Source: Stratiolaelaps scimitus (taxonomy: Eukaryota; Arthropoda; Arachnida; Mesostigmata; Laelapidae). Taken from it: a stretch of 64,000 bases of DNA. Every line of letters begins with the position of its first letter. Within the stretch, counting starts at the first letter, position 1. Location: contig JABWDB010000008.1 of the NCBI GenBank assembly GCA_019614645.1, positions 3,472,001 to 3,536,000 of the forward strand, in the 5' to 3' direction. The translations under genes and the position numbers were made by a program. Of this stretch, positions 1 through 13,163 are shown one piece after another. Under the pieces are notes generated by a model, which saw nothing but the letters and a program-made list of their open reading frames with translations, made no database searches and was not told where the DNA came from.

Positions 1-232
1 AAATGCTCACTTAATGGGCCACCAACATATGCCTCATTCCAGTTCATACGTTGGCGCAACTATCTCTCTCTCTCTCTCTCTTTCATCTAAGACGCAATCA
101 TAGCATACTGTACTACTGCTCCAGTACGAGGAGACCAACTCCATGGCGAAACCTATGGCGAGACAATTATCGCGTGACAGATATCAGTTCGAAATCAGAA
201 TACTCTATAAACATTAACAAAACGGCACTGAC

Positions 233-480
233 CAGCGAATACCATCGGCTTCGAGCGCTCGGCACATGGCAGGGCGACGAGGGACTCAGGTGCCACTAAT
301 GTGCTGTGTAACGTATCTCCAATGTTGGCCTCGGCAGATGTTCGCATATTGGCCACAACGTATCCGCTTTGACCAGCTCGACTATAAGAGACGGTAGGTA
401 AGAGATGGTTCAAGTTGCAATCATTATTTAAATTCCAACAGCTCGGTGGACCTTTCACATGATTATAGTTTGTTGCATGG

Positions 481-514
<34 letters not shown>

Positions 515-3252
515 TTTTTTTTTTACAGATCCACTTTGCTATCGGCAATATTTCACGTATTTTTTATTTTTATTTTTTGCGATGGGCACAAGCGGCTCAC
601 TCACAGCTCCTTTGTGGGTGTCTCGTCGGGGAACATAATTCCTACATCTCGTACGGTGTACGTTTGCTGAGTATGGTGGCACCGAAACTCATCTCCGACC
701 TTTAGCGTCCCATCGCGCACAACTACGAGTATGACCGCCCCGCGGTATTTGTCATACCAGCTGTCCACAAGGAGTCCACGAAATGGAGCTGACAGATCTC
801 CTTTCGGTCTGAAAAAGAAACAGCTCATTCCAAACATTGAGACGTTCGGAGATGCTAATGCGTATTCTCATTGTTCACCTTTAGGCAAGCTGCACCCGCA
901 AACGCTATAAACACAGCTTATCCAGGGCTAATACATTATAATTTGCCACACGGATCTAATTCATTAAAGACATCCTTTGAGCTGACCCTCTATGATGCAG
1001 TTCCCCTACGTGACCTGGCCTCGGATCCGAACATTTATATATCACTACGAGGACATCTAGAGGCCACGTTTGATTTATTTTTCAACCATGTCGTACCTGG
1101 CAAGAATCCATAAATAAAAGGGCATATTTAATTTATCAGAAATGCTCAAGGTTTCCCAATCTTACTCAATTACAACGCCAAGGCTAACGCAATGCTAGCT
1201 ATATCGAAGGAGAGAAGTGTATCCATTGTACTCACGGTGGTATTCTATCGATCAGAGCGTCTACCAGTTCTTCAACGCCGATCCCGGTTTTGGCTGATAC
1301 TTTTAAAATTTCATTCGTTTCATAGCCGAAGAGGTTATGGATTTGTTGGCTTACGCCATCCACATTGGCTCTCGGCAAATCGATCTTGTTTAGTGTTGGT
1401 ACTATTTCGAGTTCAGCGCAGAAAGCGAGGTTGAAATTCGCCACTGTTTGTGCCTAGATTTCACATACGCATTAATGCTGATAATAGTTAAATTGACACA
1501 CACACACATTAATAACGATAATAATGAAAGTGACACATACATTATGACAATAGTGAAAATCGTTAACAATTTGTTCATCAATGAGTAGAAATCTATACGA
1601 AGCGTTTTAATTATATTAATATACGCGAAATGATCGCTAGCGGAACAATATAGGGTCGACATGTGAACTGAAAGTCTACCTTGTAAATTTTTGTAGATTC
1701 AAATTAGCAATATATGAAGAAGTCCGGTTTCGATAACAGCAATTGCCTAACTATCTGGGAATGACAGTAAGCTGTGAATCACATACGCGCCTTTGCCATA
1801 CATGTGTTCCGCTACCTATTACTCATTAATTCATAGATATAATTAAGTGATGTGAGAGGGTTCTTGCCTGCACGCCCTGGTTGGCGTCTACCAGTAGAAC
1901 GGCACCTTGGCAAGCAGACAAGGATCGCTGAACCTCGTAGGTAAAATCCACATGACCCTGCAACGGAGTTTTGTAAACGACGTGTATGGAAAATATCGAG
2001 GAATCCGAAAATACCGAAATTTCACGTCCTATTTTGTACAGCCGGCCCACTCTATATGGTGTCTTGGTTGCGGATTGAAGTCGTCAGTCATGTATGGGTA
2101 TGCTCTAAGTGGCGCTGATGCCTACTTTGAACGGGCGAACAATACAACAAGTGTATTACTGTTGTAATGGTATTACTGTAATATTCCAGTGGGAGGACTG
2201 CCTTCGTTCAGCCGGGTAGCAGGAGAACTACAGTGGGACTACACGTGCACATATGCAATAGCTCTGCATCCGAATTTAATTTTACGCTAGGTGACGTCTC
2301 TGAATCAAAATGAATGCGTGTACTGGAAAAGAAGGCCCAGCCCAGAGAGGTCACTCTGATATTCACAAAAAATACACGTACAGATAATGTCGTCTGGTGT
2401 AATTATCTGGCGAGGCGTCCCTACCACCGAAGGCAGATGAAACGTATCACTTTTACGCCAACTTTTATATATAATATATATTATATATATATGTGTGTGT
2501 GTGTGTGAGTTTTACCGGTGTATCAATTAGGTTGAGCAGGAATGCTTCTCCTCTTCGTTCGTAGATCATGGAAGCGCTTTGAGCCTTGACAGTGATTCCA
2601 CGTTCTCGTTCGACTTGCAATTTATCTAATACCTGCAGATTGAAGGCAGAAAGACAATCTAGCACTATATCAAATTCCGATAGATAGATATAACCACAGT
2701 ATTGTATAGAATTAAGACGAACTACATTTGTCCATTGCAGTCATATCATCTTTGTAAGGATCGCCTAGTCAAGCTAACGACCAAAGCAATACTCTTCGTT
2801 GGTGTTCACATAAAACTAAACATCGGAGAAATAATATAATTAGAAATGGCTATAGCCCTCAACGAAATGAGAGTATTGTGTACGTGGCTACATATTGATA
2901 TCGCTTGCACAGATTTCCAAGGTACGATTGCTGTTCACCTGGTCATATGAGCAAGATGGCACAACGTCTATATTATACAACAGATGGACGCTGAGATTTC
3001 GACAAACCTACAATATATTGAAATTCGAAGATTCAAACAGAGAAGTCACTGTCTAATAGATGCTCTGGCTAAGCTTAGGTTGGGTTAGGTCGGCAATCTT
3101 CCCGCGATCCGTACCTGTTTATTATCATCGGATTTTCTAATGGTGCCGGTGAATTCGAGAAGTCGATCACTTAGTGTGCTCTTGCCGTGGTCAATATGTG
3201 CAATAATTCCGAAATTTCGGATTCGCTCCTGCGGGAACGCAGACATGTCCAC
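233..3252 (-). CDS. GUF1: GUF1, mitochondrial EF4/LepA-type translation GTPase (partial)
   Basis: Ribosome back-translocase-type GTPase of the EF4/LepA family, acting in mitochondria. Coding exons read on the minus strand: 3252-3115, 2632-2516, 1957-1868, 1453-1236, 808-605 and 381-233; all junctions keep one reading frame. GTPase motifs in order: G1 AHIDHGKS in the first exon, G2 region [10 protein letters not shown] in the second, G3 DTPGHVDF created exactly across the 2516/1957 junction, G4 NKIDLP and G5 SAKTG in the 1453-1236 exon. The next exons carry domain II ([16 protein letters not shown]) and the EF4-specific run [12 protein letters not shown] with KPMVFAG. The 5' exon with the start codon and transit peptide was not found, and the C-terminal exons lie beyond the left edge, after a GTCAGT donor at 232. 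The intron between 1868 and 1453 has a GC donor. Identity is firm; the outer boundaries are not known. Confidence 0.93.
1454..1867 (-). other. GUF1 intron with GC-AG splice sites
   Basis: On the minus strand the exon ends GTGCAG at 1868 and the intron begins GCAAGA. It ends in CTAG, followed by GCACAAACAG at 1453. Only this junction gives the family sequence NQGVQAQTVANF in phase 0; no GT donor at this point restores it. GC-AG introns are a known minority class that usually has a strong CAG upstream of the donor, as here. Confidence 0.8.
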
Positions 3253-4494
3253 CTGCAATCGATAATGTATTTTTATTGGCGCTTCAGGGACGGGACGAGA
3301 TCATGATGGAGTCAACTTTTTACCAAGGTCTTTCTCCATACGGAGACATACGAAATGACTCGATGATACGCAGTATTGCTGGGGAGTAGCGATTACGATT
3401 TATCGAGTATACAGTTGGATTTGCTTGGGCAAATAGATGAACAACTGAGCTTGCAATCATTGGCACTTGATAACCTTGTATTCAGTTATTAAGTGCTACT
3501 CACATTGGGGCTTCACGACACAGGTGACAGAATTGAATGCTGCGACGTCGAATGGCGAAACACGTTGTTAGGCAGATGATTTGAGACTCTGCGCCACTTC
3601 AGTTGCGCTCATTAAATGCGGATAAACTTTCTCAATCCGATGGATGAACTGGTTGTTTTATTGTATGGTACGGTTTCATATGGTTACCACTTTTCTGCTG
3701 TATCGTCAATGTGCGACACATGAAATATAGCTATAATTTTGAATGACCAGTGGGAACGCGAATACATCTGTTACACCGTTCATTCGTGTGGAGTCTCACG
3801 AAACAGAAATTTTGGGAGACTGTATACGCGTTCCTCTATACGAAGTAGTGATAGTCGAGTACTTCTTGTCAACAAAAACGTGGCAGAATAGTTGCAATCA
3901 AGAAGGTTGAAGCATTTGCTGGAATGGAGTCTCAACTGTAGATCGGAACCTTAGCTTGAATCTCAACCGATAGCGGCAATAGCTTCATCTGTGGTGATCA
4001 CCTCTTTCATATGAGTTCTACACGGGACAGGGTGGTTAGTTTTTACAAAGGAAATATTTGTTCTCTCCGCACACCTGATCCAAGCCATGCGATCATCATG
4101 TTAAATAAGATCACCAACTTTGACGTGCCAGTTAATCCCAAACACGATATGCAATCAAAAGCAGAACATCTGTCTGTCGTGGAATATTTTCGCTGAATAG
4201 CTTCAGCTTTTACAAACAAGGAAACTAAAAAAGAATCAAATAGTCCTTGTACGTATAGCGGAAGTACTGAACTAAAAAATACTGCAGATACCGTATCAAT
4301 CACTGGTGGAAGATACCGCCCCCATCGATCTACAATACATAACGAGAAAGTACACACAATTCATCGAGCAGTAGTAATAATAATAATAATAATTACCTCG
4401 TACGATTTCTCAATAACTGGCATCTGACTTCCGTGTCTTTCCTCATTTTTGAGCCTCCTAAAATAAGAAGACAAAAATAATTGTAAGACTCTGC

Positions 4495-4500
4495 TTTATT
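4495..4500 (-). terminator. Possible poly(A) signal of TRAP1
   Basis: AATAAA on the minus strand, about 550 bp beyond the TRAP1 stop codon. It is the first canonical hexamer I noticed in that direction, but its use is unproven. Confidence 0.3.
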
Positions 4501-4511
4501 TCCCTCGACTA

Positions 4512-4514
<3 letters not shown>

Positions 4515-4546
<32 letters not shown>
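4515..4546. repeat. (AT)16 microsatellite
   Basis: Uninterrupted AT dinucleotide run of 32 bp followed by a short GTGTGTGT run. Confidence 0.95.
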
Positions 4547-4549
<3 letters not shown>

Positions 4550-5048
4550 TGTGTGTATAAGACGTATTTACAGTTCCAAGACGGTTACTATCACCTGTTT
4601 CATAACTTGCACCAATTCAGTTTTGAGCTAGTCAAACTAATATTTCAATGTAATATCGATAATAGATCCAGTGGCTGACTGTAAATGCCAGACACTTATA
4701 CAGGAAATAGCAGCTTCGAAGAGCGAAGCATACTCATCGTGGTGCCTTTTCCATAGGGACCTCAATGAACTCCAAACAAACCAGTGTTTTCCGCAGTACA
4801 ATAACACTTGAAAATCGAATATAACCAATCATCTAAAACTGGCTGTCCTCTTCTTCTTAACAGACTTAATAATGAGACAATTTTCAGAAATTCATATTGC
4901 ATTGTCTACAAGCAGCAGCTGCAATAAGCATTGTACAATTGTATGTATACAACAGCTCCTGTATGATCGGGCTGGCCTTTGAGACAGAAATCATCTGAAA
5001 ACGAATTCCCGAAGCACCGGCCGCAGTCATGCCGGAGCAGCAGCGAGT

Positions 5049-8000
5049 TTAGTGCTTCTCGAGCAACTGAACAAGGAGGGCGTTGAGGCCGACGGTAACG
5101 GTGCGCGGGTCCTCCACAAGGCCCGCAGACACCATGGCATTGTTAAGTAGTTGATCGGCGAGCTTTTTGGCTAGATCCGGATTCGAATCTTTGAGTGTTG
5201 TGAGCTTCGAGATAATTGGATGTGTCGGATTCAACTCGAGGGTAGGCTCCAACAGCTTGTATCGGTCCTCTTCGCTAAACTGCGCTAGGGACGTCTTGAC
5301 AAAATGACGCGCAGCAGCCATCTCCTCGACGGACACGAGACACGGATGCTCGCTCAGACGGCCTGTGATCTTCACCTTGTGCACCTTTGGTGCCAGCATG
5401 GATTTCAGCCAGTCCGATAGTTGTTTCATGTTCTCGGTCGTCACTGGCTCGGCTTCAACGTCACGGCGCATCTCCTTCTCGACTGAGATCACCGGTTTCG
5501 ACTTGAATTGTCGTAGTTGAACTAGCACGAGCTCGTCGTACGGCTGATAGCAAAACAGCACTTCGACATCCTTCTTCTTCACGGCCTCGTAGTAGGGCGA
5601 GTTTTCGGCCAGTTGTCGACTTGGCGCAGCTAGATAATAGATATCCGTTTGACCTTCCTTCATCCGGCCAATGTAATCAGTTATTGAGGTCTTCTCGCCA
5701 GCCCCTAACGTTGAACTCTCGAACTGCAGCAGCTTCGAGATGTCCTCCTTTTCCGAGTGGTCATTTGAGGCGAGGATACCTTCCTTTAGGAACACTTGAT
5801 AGTTGGCGTAAAATTCTTCGTATGAGGCGGGATCTTTCTTCATGTTGTCCTGGAGGAGTCGGACAAGCCGCGACGTGATCAGACTTCGAATTTTCCGAAT
5901 TAATGCCGAGTCCTGAAGAAGCTCTCGGGACAGATTCAAAGGGATGTCCTCCGAATCGACGCAACCCTTCACAAATCGAAGCCACTTCGGTAGAATTTCT
6001 GCGCGTGGTTTGATCAGCACTTTTCTGAAAGACCGAAGATAAAGAAAGACAGTGGGAGACAGATGTAAGAACCACAAAAATTGACCGAACCCTCTGGATG
6101 AGAGCGATATTCGGCTGCGCTAAAGATACAAGGCATCGCTTTTGTGCAGTTACATGCACGCTACACAATCTGGCCCCGGGGGTTGCTTTAAGGGGGTTTA
6201 ATAAATAAGGTTTGTTCGTCGCGCATAATAAGAGTTGTTTTATATTAGCTTTCTCTATTAACTGAGGTTTCTAGCTATGGTTGATCGTTTGCTATACAAG
6301 TGTAACTTGAACATACCTGGAGTATAGTGCCACGCCGCCTTCCGTATCTCGACTCATTTCGAAGAGGCCAGGTTTACTTTCGGGTACATATAGAAGCGTG
6401 CTCAACTGCAGTGGAACGTCGGTTCTGAAATGCAGCGTGAATCGTGGACTGTCCATTGATCCACTGGTGAACCTGTGAAAAATACATAGGCACATTATGA
6501 ATGACATAGTGGCGGTAACTTGGACAGCTGAGCCTGCGGAGGTGAGTAGGTAAAGCGAAGCAAGTGACAATTCATATCAGGTACGTGCTAAGAACTCATT
6601 TTAGCCTCGATAAATGATGCTAGATTCGCTGCTTGAGCTGAATGCGCGTACATATGAATGCCAGAGCGTAGCCTATAATGGGAGTGATTCACAAAGTACC
6701 GCATGCTTACCTATAGAATTCACGGTGCATATCTTTCGTCACCTCCTTCGGATCCATAAGCCATACGGCCTGAAGTTGATTGGCCTTCTTCCCATTGCAG
6801 TAGATGGGACTACCAACAAAGTTGCTGAACTTGCGAATTATCTCGCGAATCTTATCCTCGTCAGCAAACTCCCGCGAATCGGTTTTAAGGTGCAACACGA
6901 TCTTGGTGCCTTCCTGGACACTCTCGGCTTCCTGAATCTCGTACTGTCCGCTGCCATCGCTGGTCCATTTGTATGCTTTATTACTGCGACGGCTTTTCGA
7001 AAACACCTCAACTTTATCGGCCACCATGAAGGCCGAGTAGAATCCTACACCGAATTGGCCAATGATCGATTCTGTGTTCGCCTTGCCCGCGTTCTCTTTG
7101 AGGAATTGCTTCGAACCCGATCGCGCTATTGTTCCCAGACAGTCAATCATCTCTTCACGGGTCATGCCGATACCTAGAATGAGAACGACGATTCGTCAAC
7201 GCTGCTCCAGTTGATGGCGGCATTAGCTTCGAGCGGCTGACTTGACGTAGTGACTGTCCATCATTCCATTCATATACATCATAGCCCTCCCTTAAAAATA
7301 AAAGCACAGCCTGGCCTCCGTTGAACAATGATACAGCGTGAACAGGTACGTTTCCCCGATTATCGCGCGAACCATTATGACAATAGCGCGACGGTGATGG
7401 CCGCCACATGAAGCTTATATATGCCTACCATATGCATATATATATGACATTTATGCCCATATATAACACAGATTTTATGTATAAATACCATATGTCCATA
7501 TATGACACAGACCTGAGAGAACAAGACCATTTTCAGCTCATAACAGGTTGAGTTATACCTGTCCATAACGATAAAATCCCTTATCATCATGGAATACTGA
7601 CAATCGACTCAAATAAGCACTTGTAAATTAACAAGGCCCTGCTTCATACCAGTATCCTGAATCGTGAACGTCCGATTCTGCTTATCGGTGGCGATATGGA
7701 TTTCCAGTGGAGCTTCCTGAGCCCTTTTGTTGTCAGCTAGCTCCGTCAATCGAAGATACCTTCAAAATTGAGAACAAAACATTTGATTTAGTCAACGATG
7801 AGCAATAACTATACTTTTGATTTTTATTGATTAATGAACTCTGATTAATGAAAATTTACTACTAACAAATATAGAAATATAGTGCCACAACTGTTTTAAT
7901 CGTACTCAATTCATACCGTGGGTATATTTATCTGTATTATATGCTTTCAAACAATAGCGCTGCCTCATGTGAACCAGTAGTATAAATCCTTCCCCCATTC

Positions 8001-8628
8001 AACACAGTTAATGACCAGTTTCTGTAATGTCAGCAATATTTTTTACCTTGTCTAATACACACCAATCCATGCGCGAAAGAAATATAGCCTACATTTCCGT
8101 AAAAGATGTCATCTGATTTCTGATCATTATTAGATATAGTTAATTTCGTACGGGATAGCATGAAATGATGTGATCATACCTGAATTTTTCTAGTGCATCC
8201 GACGCGTTTGAGATGAGCTCGCGCACAAAGATATCCTTGTCGGAATACAGACTTTTTGCGACGATATCAAGTAGCATTCGGGTCTCGGCTTGAAATTCAT
8301 GTTTTTCGCCGTCGGAACCAGCGGCTTTTTCGCTATCACCAATGATATTGTGATAGGCATCATCTGGGCTGCTTTCCTTTGGAGCTGCTGTGCTGAACGC
8401 AGAACGAAAGATATGCGGGGCGGTACTCTTCTTAAATTGGCCTAGCTCGATCTGAGGGGTAGGTTGCTTCGGCGGTAGCACAGAGCTAACGGGTCGCGCC
8501 TGAACCGGCCGGGCTAAACTCCAAAGCAATCGATTTCCTGGTGCTCGCGTAAGCTTCACGACGTGGAAGGCCGCAGACATCGCTCCAGTAGCGAAAGCGT
8601 TCAATCTAAGATGCCGAACTATCCACAA
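5049..8628 (-). CDS. TRAP1: TRAP1, mitochondrial HSP90 chaperone (complete)
   Basis: ATP-dependent HSP90-family chaperone of the mitochondrial matrix. Five minus-strand exons join in frame: 8628-8180, 7759-7650, 7173-6711, 6472-6317 and 6024-5049 (stop TAA). The product is 717 residues, close to the usual size of about 700 for TRAP1. Exon 1 gives an Arg/Ser/Ala-rich, acid-poor presequence and then the nucleotide-binding domain with [15 protein letters not shown] (Glu137 at the expected catalytic position). Later motifs are [20 protein letters not shown] and [10 protein letters not shown]. The middle and C-terminal domains include [20 protein letters not shown] and [10 protein letters not shown]. 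There is no MEEVD tail, as expected for TRAP1 and unlike cytosolic HSP90. The first in-frame ATG (8628) was taken; a second (8580) would also leave a presequence. It lies head-to-head with LAMTOR1. Confidence 0.96.
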
Positions 8629-9720
8629 AGCTCAGCCGGCTTGCTCGCCACAAAAATGAACAGCTATCTGCGCCCGCGTGCACCGGTGAGTTGGACAACG
8701 GGTGAGATACGTTCAATGGCACAAATGGTCGAACAACCAGCGAATACCAGTTGACGAGGTCTACTTCTTTTAAGACACTTCGCTTCTTCTTCTTCGTGTT
8801 GCCGGAACAGACTATCTCGAAGGTTCGTGCGCGGTTCTTAGCGCGTACGCGAGCTATGGGCAGCGATACAGAACTATAGATCCTCCTGGAAAATCAATCA
8901 GAATTCGGTTGCAGTAGCTCCTCAACCTGATCTTACCCTGCTGTTCGGTGGAGATACTTCAACTGCTGATAACTCTGTAAAGGAACTCTACACACTTGTA
9001 AAAGCCGCCGCATATCAAGGAAACGTGCAAAACACGGTCACCTCATTCACCACTAACAAGGAGCCAACTCGTTGAGCAGACGATATCGCCGCCGACGCCG
9101 CCGCGTCCGCCAGCAGACCGACTCCATATCTACCGTCTAGTCTGCCATCATCCGTTCGGGTCGCCAGGCAAGCTATGGCTATGACGTGCCGCAATTGATA
9201 TCCAACACGCACAGTACCCTGTGACGAAAATGCATACAGCTATACCCTGCATATTTATTCTATCCCCATATTTTTACCCTGCATCACATGGACAACTTCA
9301 TAGGGCTCGAGTGTTTTCCTTCTTAGAAATTCATCCGCCAGAATCTTGTGTGTATGCGCGCTGAGATACGCGCGTCCAGCTCAGAGTTTAGTGAGATGTA
9401 TTTTGGTTTCGTGCTCATCGTTTTGATCAGCTAGAGGCTCAATTCGATTGTGTTGATTCGGCCCCGTGAGTTGTCTACGCAAAAGTCGTCTATCCCACAT
9501 CAATTGTCACTGTCCCACAGTGTGTTGTTAACCGCGAACGCCAATTGCAGGAGGAGTTTCGCAGAACGCTCAGCTTCTGAACGAAAAAGCAGCTGGCTAT
9601 TCACCGCGCTCACCGAGTTTCTGCCTGTGATGGAATAGATTTCGCTCACCGAGTTCCTCTCTGTGTCATGGAATAGATTTCGTGAAGTGAGACGACCACT
9701 CCCCCCGAACAAGCCACAAA
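8629..9720. promoter_or_regulatory. Shared upstream region of TRAP1 and LAMTOR1
   Basis: About 1.1 kb separates the divergent start codons of TRAP1 (minus) and LAMTOR1 (plus), so both promoters should lie here. There is no recognisable coding exon. A near-duplicate of about 30 bp containing CACCGAGTT and TGGAATAGATTTCG occurs at 9608-9640 and 9648-9680, in the probable LAMTOR1 5' untranslated region. No TATA box was convincing. Confidence 0.45.
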
Positions 9721-12700
9721 ATGGGAAATTGCTGCTGCTGTGGAGAAGATAAAGACGCTCAGGTGAGTTGTGTTCAAAGTACTGGCGACGCTTGACACTA
9801 TATGTCATCGTGCCAGTACTACTAGTAATGGTCAATCAGTCCACGGGGAGCAGGGTGAATCTATCCGGCCAGCGAATCCGCCGATACGAGTCATTACGTA
9901 CGGTGCAGAGCTTATCACCTGGAGCTGACAGATAATACCCGTTCGATGCCAGATTAGAGTATGAAAGTTAAGTACGGCCCAACGTAATAATATGCCCGTA
10001 TGATGCCGTCGTTGTGATCATTCCACCAGCTGGCCAGGGCTCACGACGATTTGACGTGGTGGTCAAGAGAAGAAACCTGTCAGCCGTTCAGCGTCGCTCT
10101 CCAGTTGTCCTTACGTCCTGCAACAGCACATAGATCAGCATCATGGCTTGCTTTCGGAATATTCTGTGGTTTCTCCCGAAGAAGGTGCGCTACAATCTTC
10201 CCGCGTTCCCCAGCGTTCCCTTGCGAACATCGTTCCAGCCAGTTTAATCTTTGCCTCTCGCTTGTACTCTCGACTCAAAGAAATAGTGTTGTCAGGCTGT
10301 TTTAGCAGCAGCAGTGGTGAATGATACGGCGGATCACATATGTGTGGTTTGTTTTTCGCTAATTTTGCGTCAAAAAGTGCAGTGAACCATTGATATTTTC
10401 TCTTCTTCGTTGCAAGAGCTACGTTGACGCGAATGTCACTCCTCAACGGCAGCCGGTGGATCACGCGTATGATGAGGGATTAACGTTCGCGAGATTAACC
10501 TTTTACCCGCTGCGAGAACCAAGATAATAATGGAATAATGTTCTACGCATCTTATGAATAATAATAATAATATCCTGCATTCCTTGCTTTTATTTTTAAA
10601 TTATATCTATACGTGCCACCTCCAAGGAGAAGTTGGACAATGTTTAGAAAATGTTTGATGGTTGAAAAGACAATGATCGTCGCAGGTGGTCGTAATCTGG
10701 GACCTGCTTAACACCGTGTATCTTGAATTAATCTATATAATAGTAACCAATCCCAAACCAAATAGTAACCAATCCCAAATGAGCTCTCAAATAACAAGCA
10801 GCATTCCCATTTAGCATTCTATACTGGAAAAGTGTCATTCACTGTTTTATTTTGTCTACTTATGAATTCAGTGTACACTGTGAGTTCATTAACTTGAATG
10901 AATGATTAACAAACGACACACCGATACTATACTTCATTTTGGTTCAAATATATGAGAGCTCTCAATGCTCATGTGAAATGGCACAGTTTATAGACAGACA
11001 TACTAAAGCATTTTTTGTCCCGTATAAAATATGTGAATTTTTATTATATATATATATATGAAGTGAATTTCATCCAGAATGATTTTCTCACCTGAAATTT
11101 ATCACTCGTTTCATATAGGGAGAAAACTCTGATACCCGGGGACTGTTGCCAAACCCTGTGTCATCCGGATCAATCCAGCAGTCGTACCAGTGAGTACTAT
11201 TACAATGGCTGCAAAGATTTGCACAGGCACCAACACAAACAGACTGCTCCACACAAAGGCTCTCACGTAATCGTACGCTATTGGTGCCACAAGAGCTGTT
11301 ACGGAGACCACGGATGACCGGCGTGGGCCCGCCAGAGATGTGTATGAATATTGTTGGCAGATGCGTTTTTCTGCCAAATTGACGGCCAGCTCAACTCACT
11401 TGAGCATAGTGACCCCAACATACGGATTGGTTACCCAACATAGTTACTAACCAAGAGAATACAGTAATGCATCCAGCACATTTGAGAGGCATAGTGTTTT
11501 GTTATTTATAGATATAATTATACGTGTCGAATAATTGTACGACCTGTATTTCTACGATAGACACGCCACTGTCTAAAATAGACTGGGTATCATCTAATAC
11601 CAATCAATTATAGTGACTGTATGGTGTTTTAAACCAAGCGTATTCAACATATTGAAAATATACAGCGGGCACAAAAACCAAGATCCCGCTGGTCGTTCTG
11701 GGAGGCGGTTTACTTAGTTTTTTCACAAAGCACATCTGTGGGATTCCGTAATGCCCATAACAATGCAGGATTCTTTGTGGTTTTAGCTACGTATATATAC
11801 ATATATATTGTTGATTCCAAAAATGTATCAATTGGAGAATTTTGTTCGCAGCAAATGAATTTCCCTTACTGAGACTTACCCGAGTTGTGGTCTAATTGCG
11901 CATTTTCAGTGAAAGCTATGGATCGACAAATAAAATCGAGGATGAGGAATCGAGTGAGCTGAACCGAATCCTACAAAACACGATGGCGTAAGCGGGTCCT
12001 TTATTATCATTAGCATTTTTCCCCATGATCACCAACATGTTACGTTGGCAGATTTACGTGGAGCCCAGACAACGGATCGATTCATGCTATGTATCCATGC
12101 TGTTCTTTTTTAGATTAAAGAAAACGTATATTGTTCGAAACCGAAATGTAATATTTAACATTATTATCGAAGCTTATCTCCCCTTAAGCCATTTTGTTCG
12201 GAAGCATGGCGCATTCATTGAGAAACGCTGTTTCCAAGAGCATAGAAGAACGATTGCTGTTTAGATATGTATCTACTTGAACATGTATATATACCAAGTT
12301 GTTGGTGGCTACCTTTGATTGATTGATTACCTTAGCTTACGAGGAGTGTCTTTTGTGTTACAGACATGTAATAAACATCTCGTCATTAGGACACTATATG
12401 GACAGCTCGGAGACCACACAGCGAGGTCGGCAGTATCACTACAAAGTGGATCAATTGCTTTCTCGTACACCGTACCAGAAGAAAGCCCGACTATGCTTAT
12501 TACAGGTACCGACTGTGAGTGACAAAACGGATTGGTAATGCTAGCACTCAGTCGATAGGTCGTTCAGAGTTGCTGCTTTTCAGCTGAGAATGTTTAAATA
12601 ATGACGCAACGCTACGGGAGACTTAGCCAAGTTTAACTACATTTTTTTTTAATTTAGATTTTACAACAGACATAAAAGAAAAGATAAAAAAATCCACGTT

Positions 12701-13163
12701 GTTTTTTGGAAAATAGCGAAAATTGCCTAAAATTCATTAGGGAGCGTGTAATAATAGACGGTTATACGGGGTCAACATTTCGTTTTCTAATAGCTTTCTA
12801 ATAACTTCTATAGTTAATGTGACGTGTGCGGTTTCGATCAGTTTCGACATCCTTGCGTATACACTTTAACATGGAGCATAACGTGTATTGATCATTGACA
12901 ATAGTGGAGGTAGATGTACACACACAAAACAGAGATAAGAGCTGCACCGCGAATCAGCACAGTTTCAATGACTGTGCTATAATCCGTTATTCTCGTTCCA
13001 TTTTCAGGAAGCTGACCTGTCGAAGGTTCTCTATTGGCCAGCGATGAGCGATCAGGAATTTCGTCAGGTGGACGATATCGCGTCACTGCTAAACCAGGCT
13101 CTCGTCGACATCCAGGTTGAATCAAGTGAACCGCTTGTTGTCGACTTCGGCACTTCGCTTTGA
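9721..13163 (+). CDS. LAMTOR1: LAMTOR1 (p18), Ragulator lysosomal anchor (complete)
   Basis: Membrane anchor of the Ragulator complex, which tethers Rag GTPases and mTORC1 signalling to late endosomes and lysosomes. Five plus-strand exons join in frame: 9721-9762, 11119-11189, 11910-11987, 12364-12505 and 13008-13163 (stop TGA). The product is 162 residues; the family is about 160. Exon 1 encodes MGNCCCCGEDKDAQ: Gly2 is a myristoylation site and Cys4-7 suit palmitoylation, the known dual lipid anchor of p18. Exons 3 and 4 carry SSELNRILQNTMA-HVINISSLGHYMD, and the C-terminus VDDIASLLNQALVDIQ...PLVVDFG matches the family's conserved end. All junctions are GT-AG with phases 0, 2, 2, 0. The exons are short and are easily missed by single-ORF inspection. 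The sequence is divergent but the ordered match over the whole length is convincing. Confidence 0.9.
10740..10779. repeat. Short tandem duplication in LAMTOR1 intron 1
   Basis: The 18-base unit ATAGTAACCAATCCCAAA occurs twice with a 22-bp period. No function is apparent. Confidence 0.85.

Larger units (their letters stand above)
3253..5048. other. GUF1-TRAP1 interval, no recognised exon
   Basis: This 1.8 kb stretch should contain the 5' end of GUF1 and the 3' untranslated region of TRAP1. I could not identify the GUF1 start exon: one strong donor-like GTGAGT near 3505 (minus) follows frames that either contain stops or join in the wrong phase. It also holds an ATA/TAA triplet run near 4376-4395 and an (AT)16 tract at 4515-4546. 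Confidence 0.6.

Noticed and set aside
3484..3600. Possible GUF1 first exon with a GTGAGT donor (minus)
   Set aside because: The frames either contain stops, lack a usable ATG, or join the next exon in the wrong phase.
6614..7177. Plus-strand ORF of 187 codons
   Set aside because: Antisense shadow of TRAP1 exon 3.
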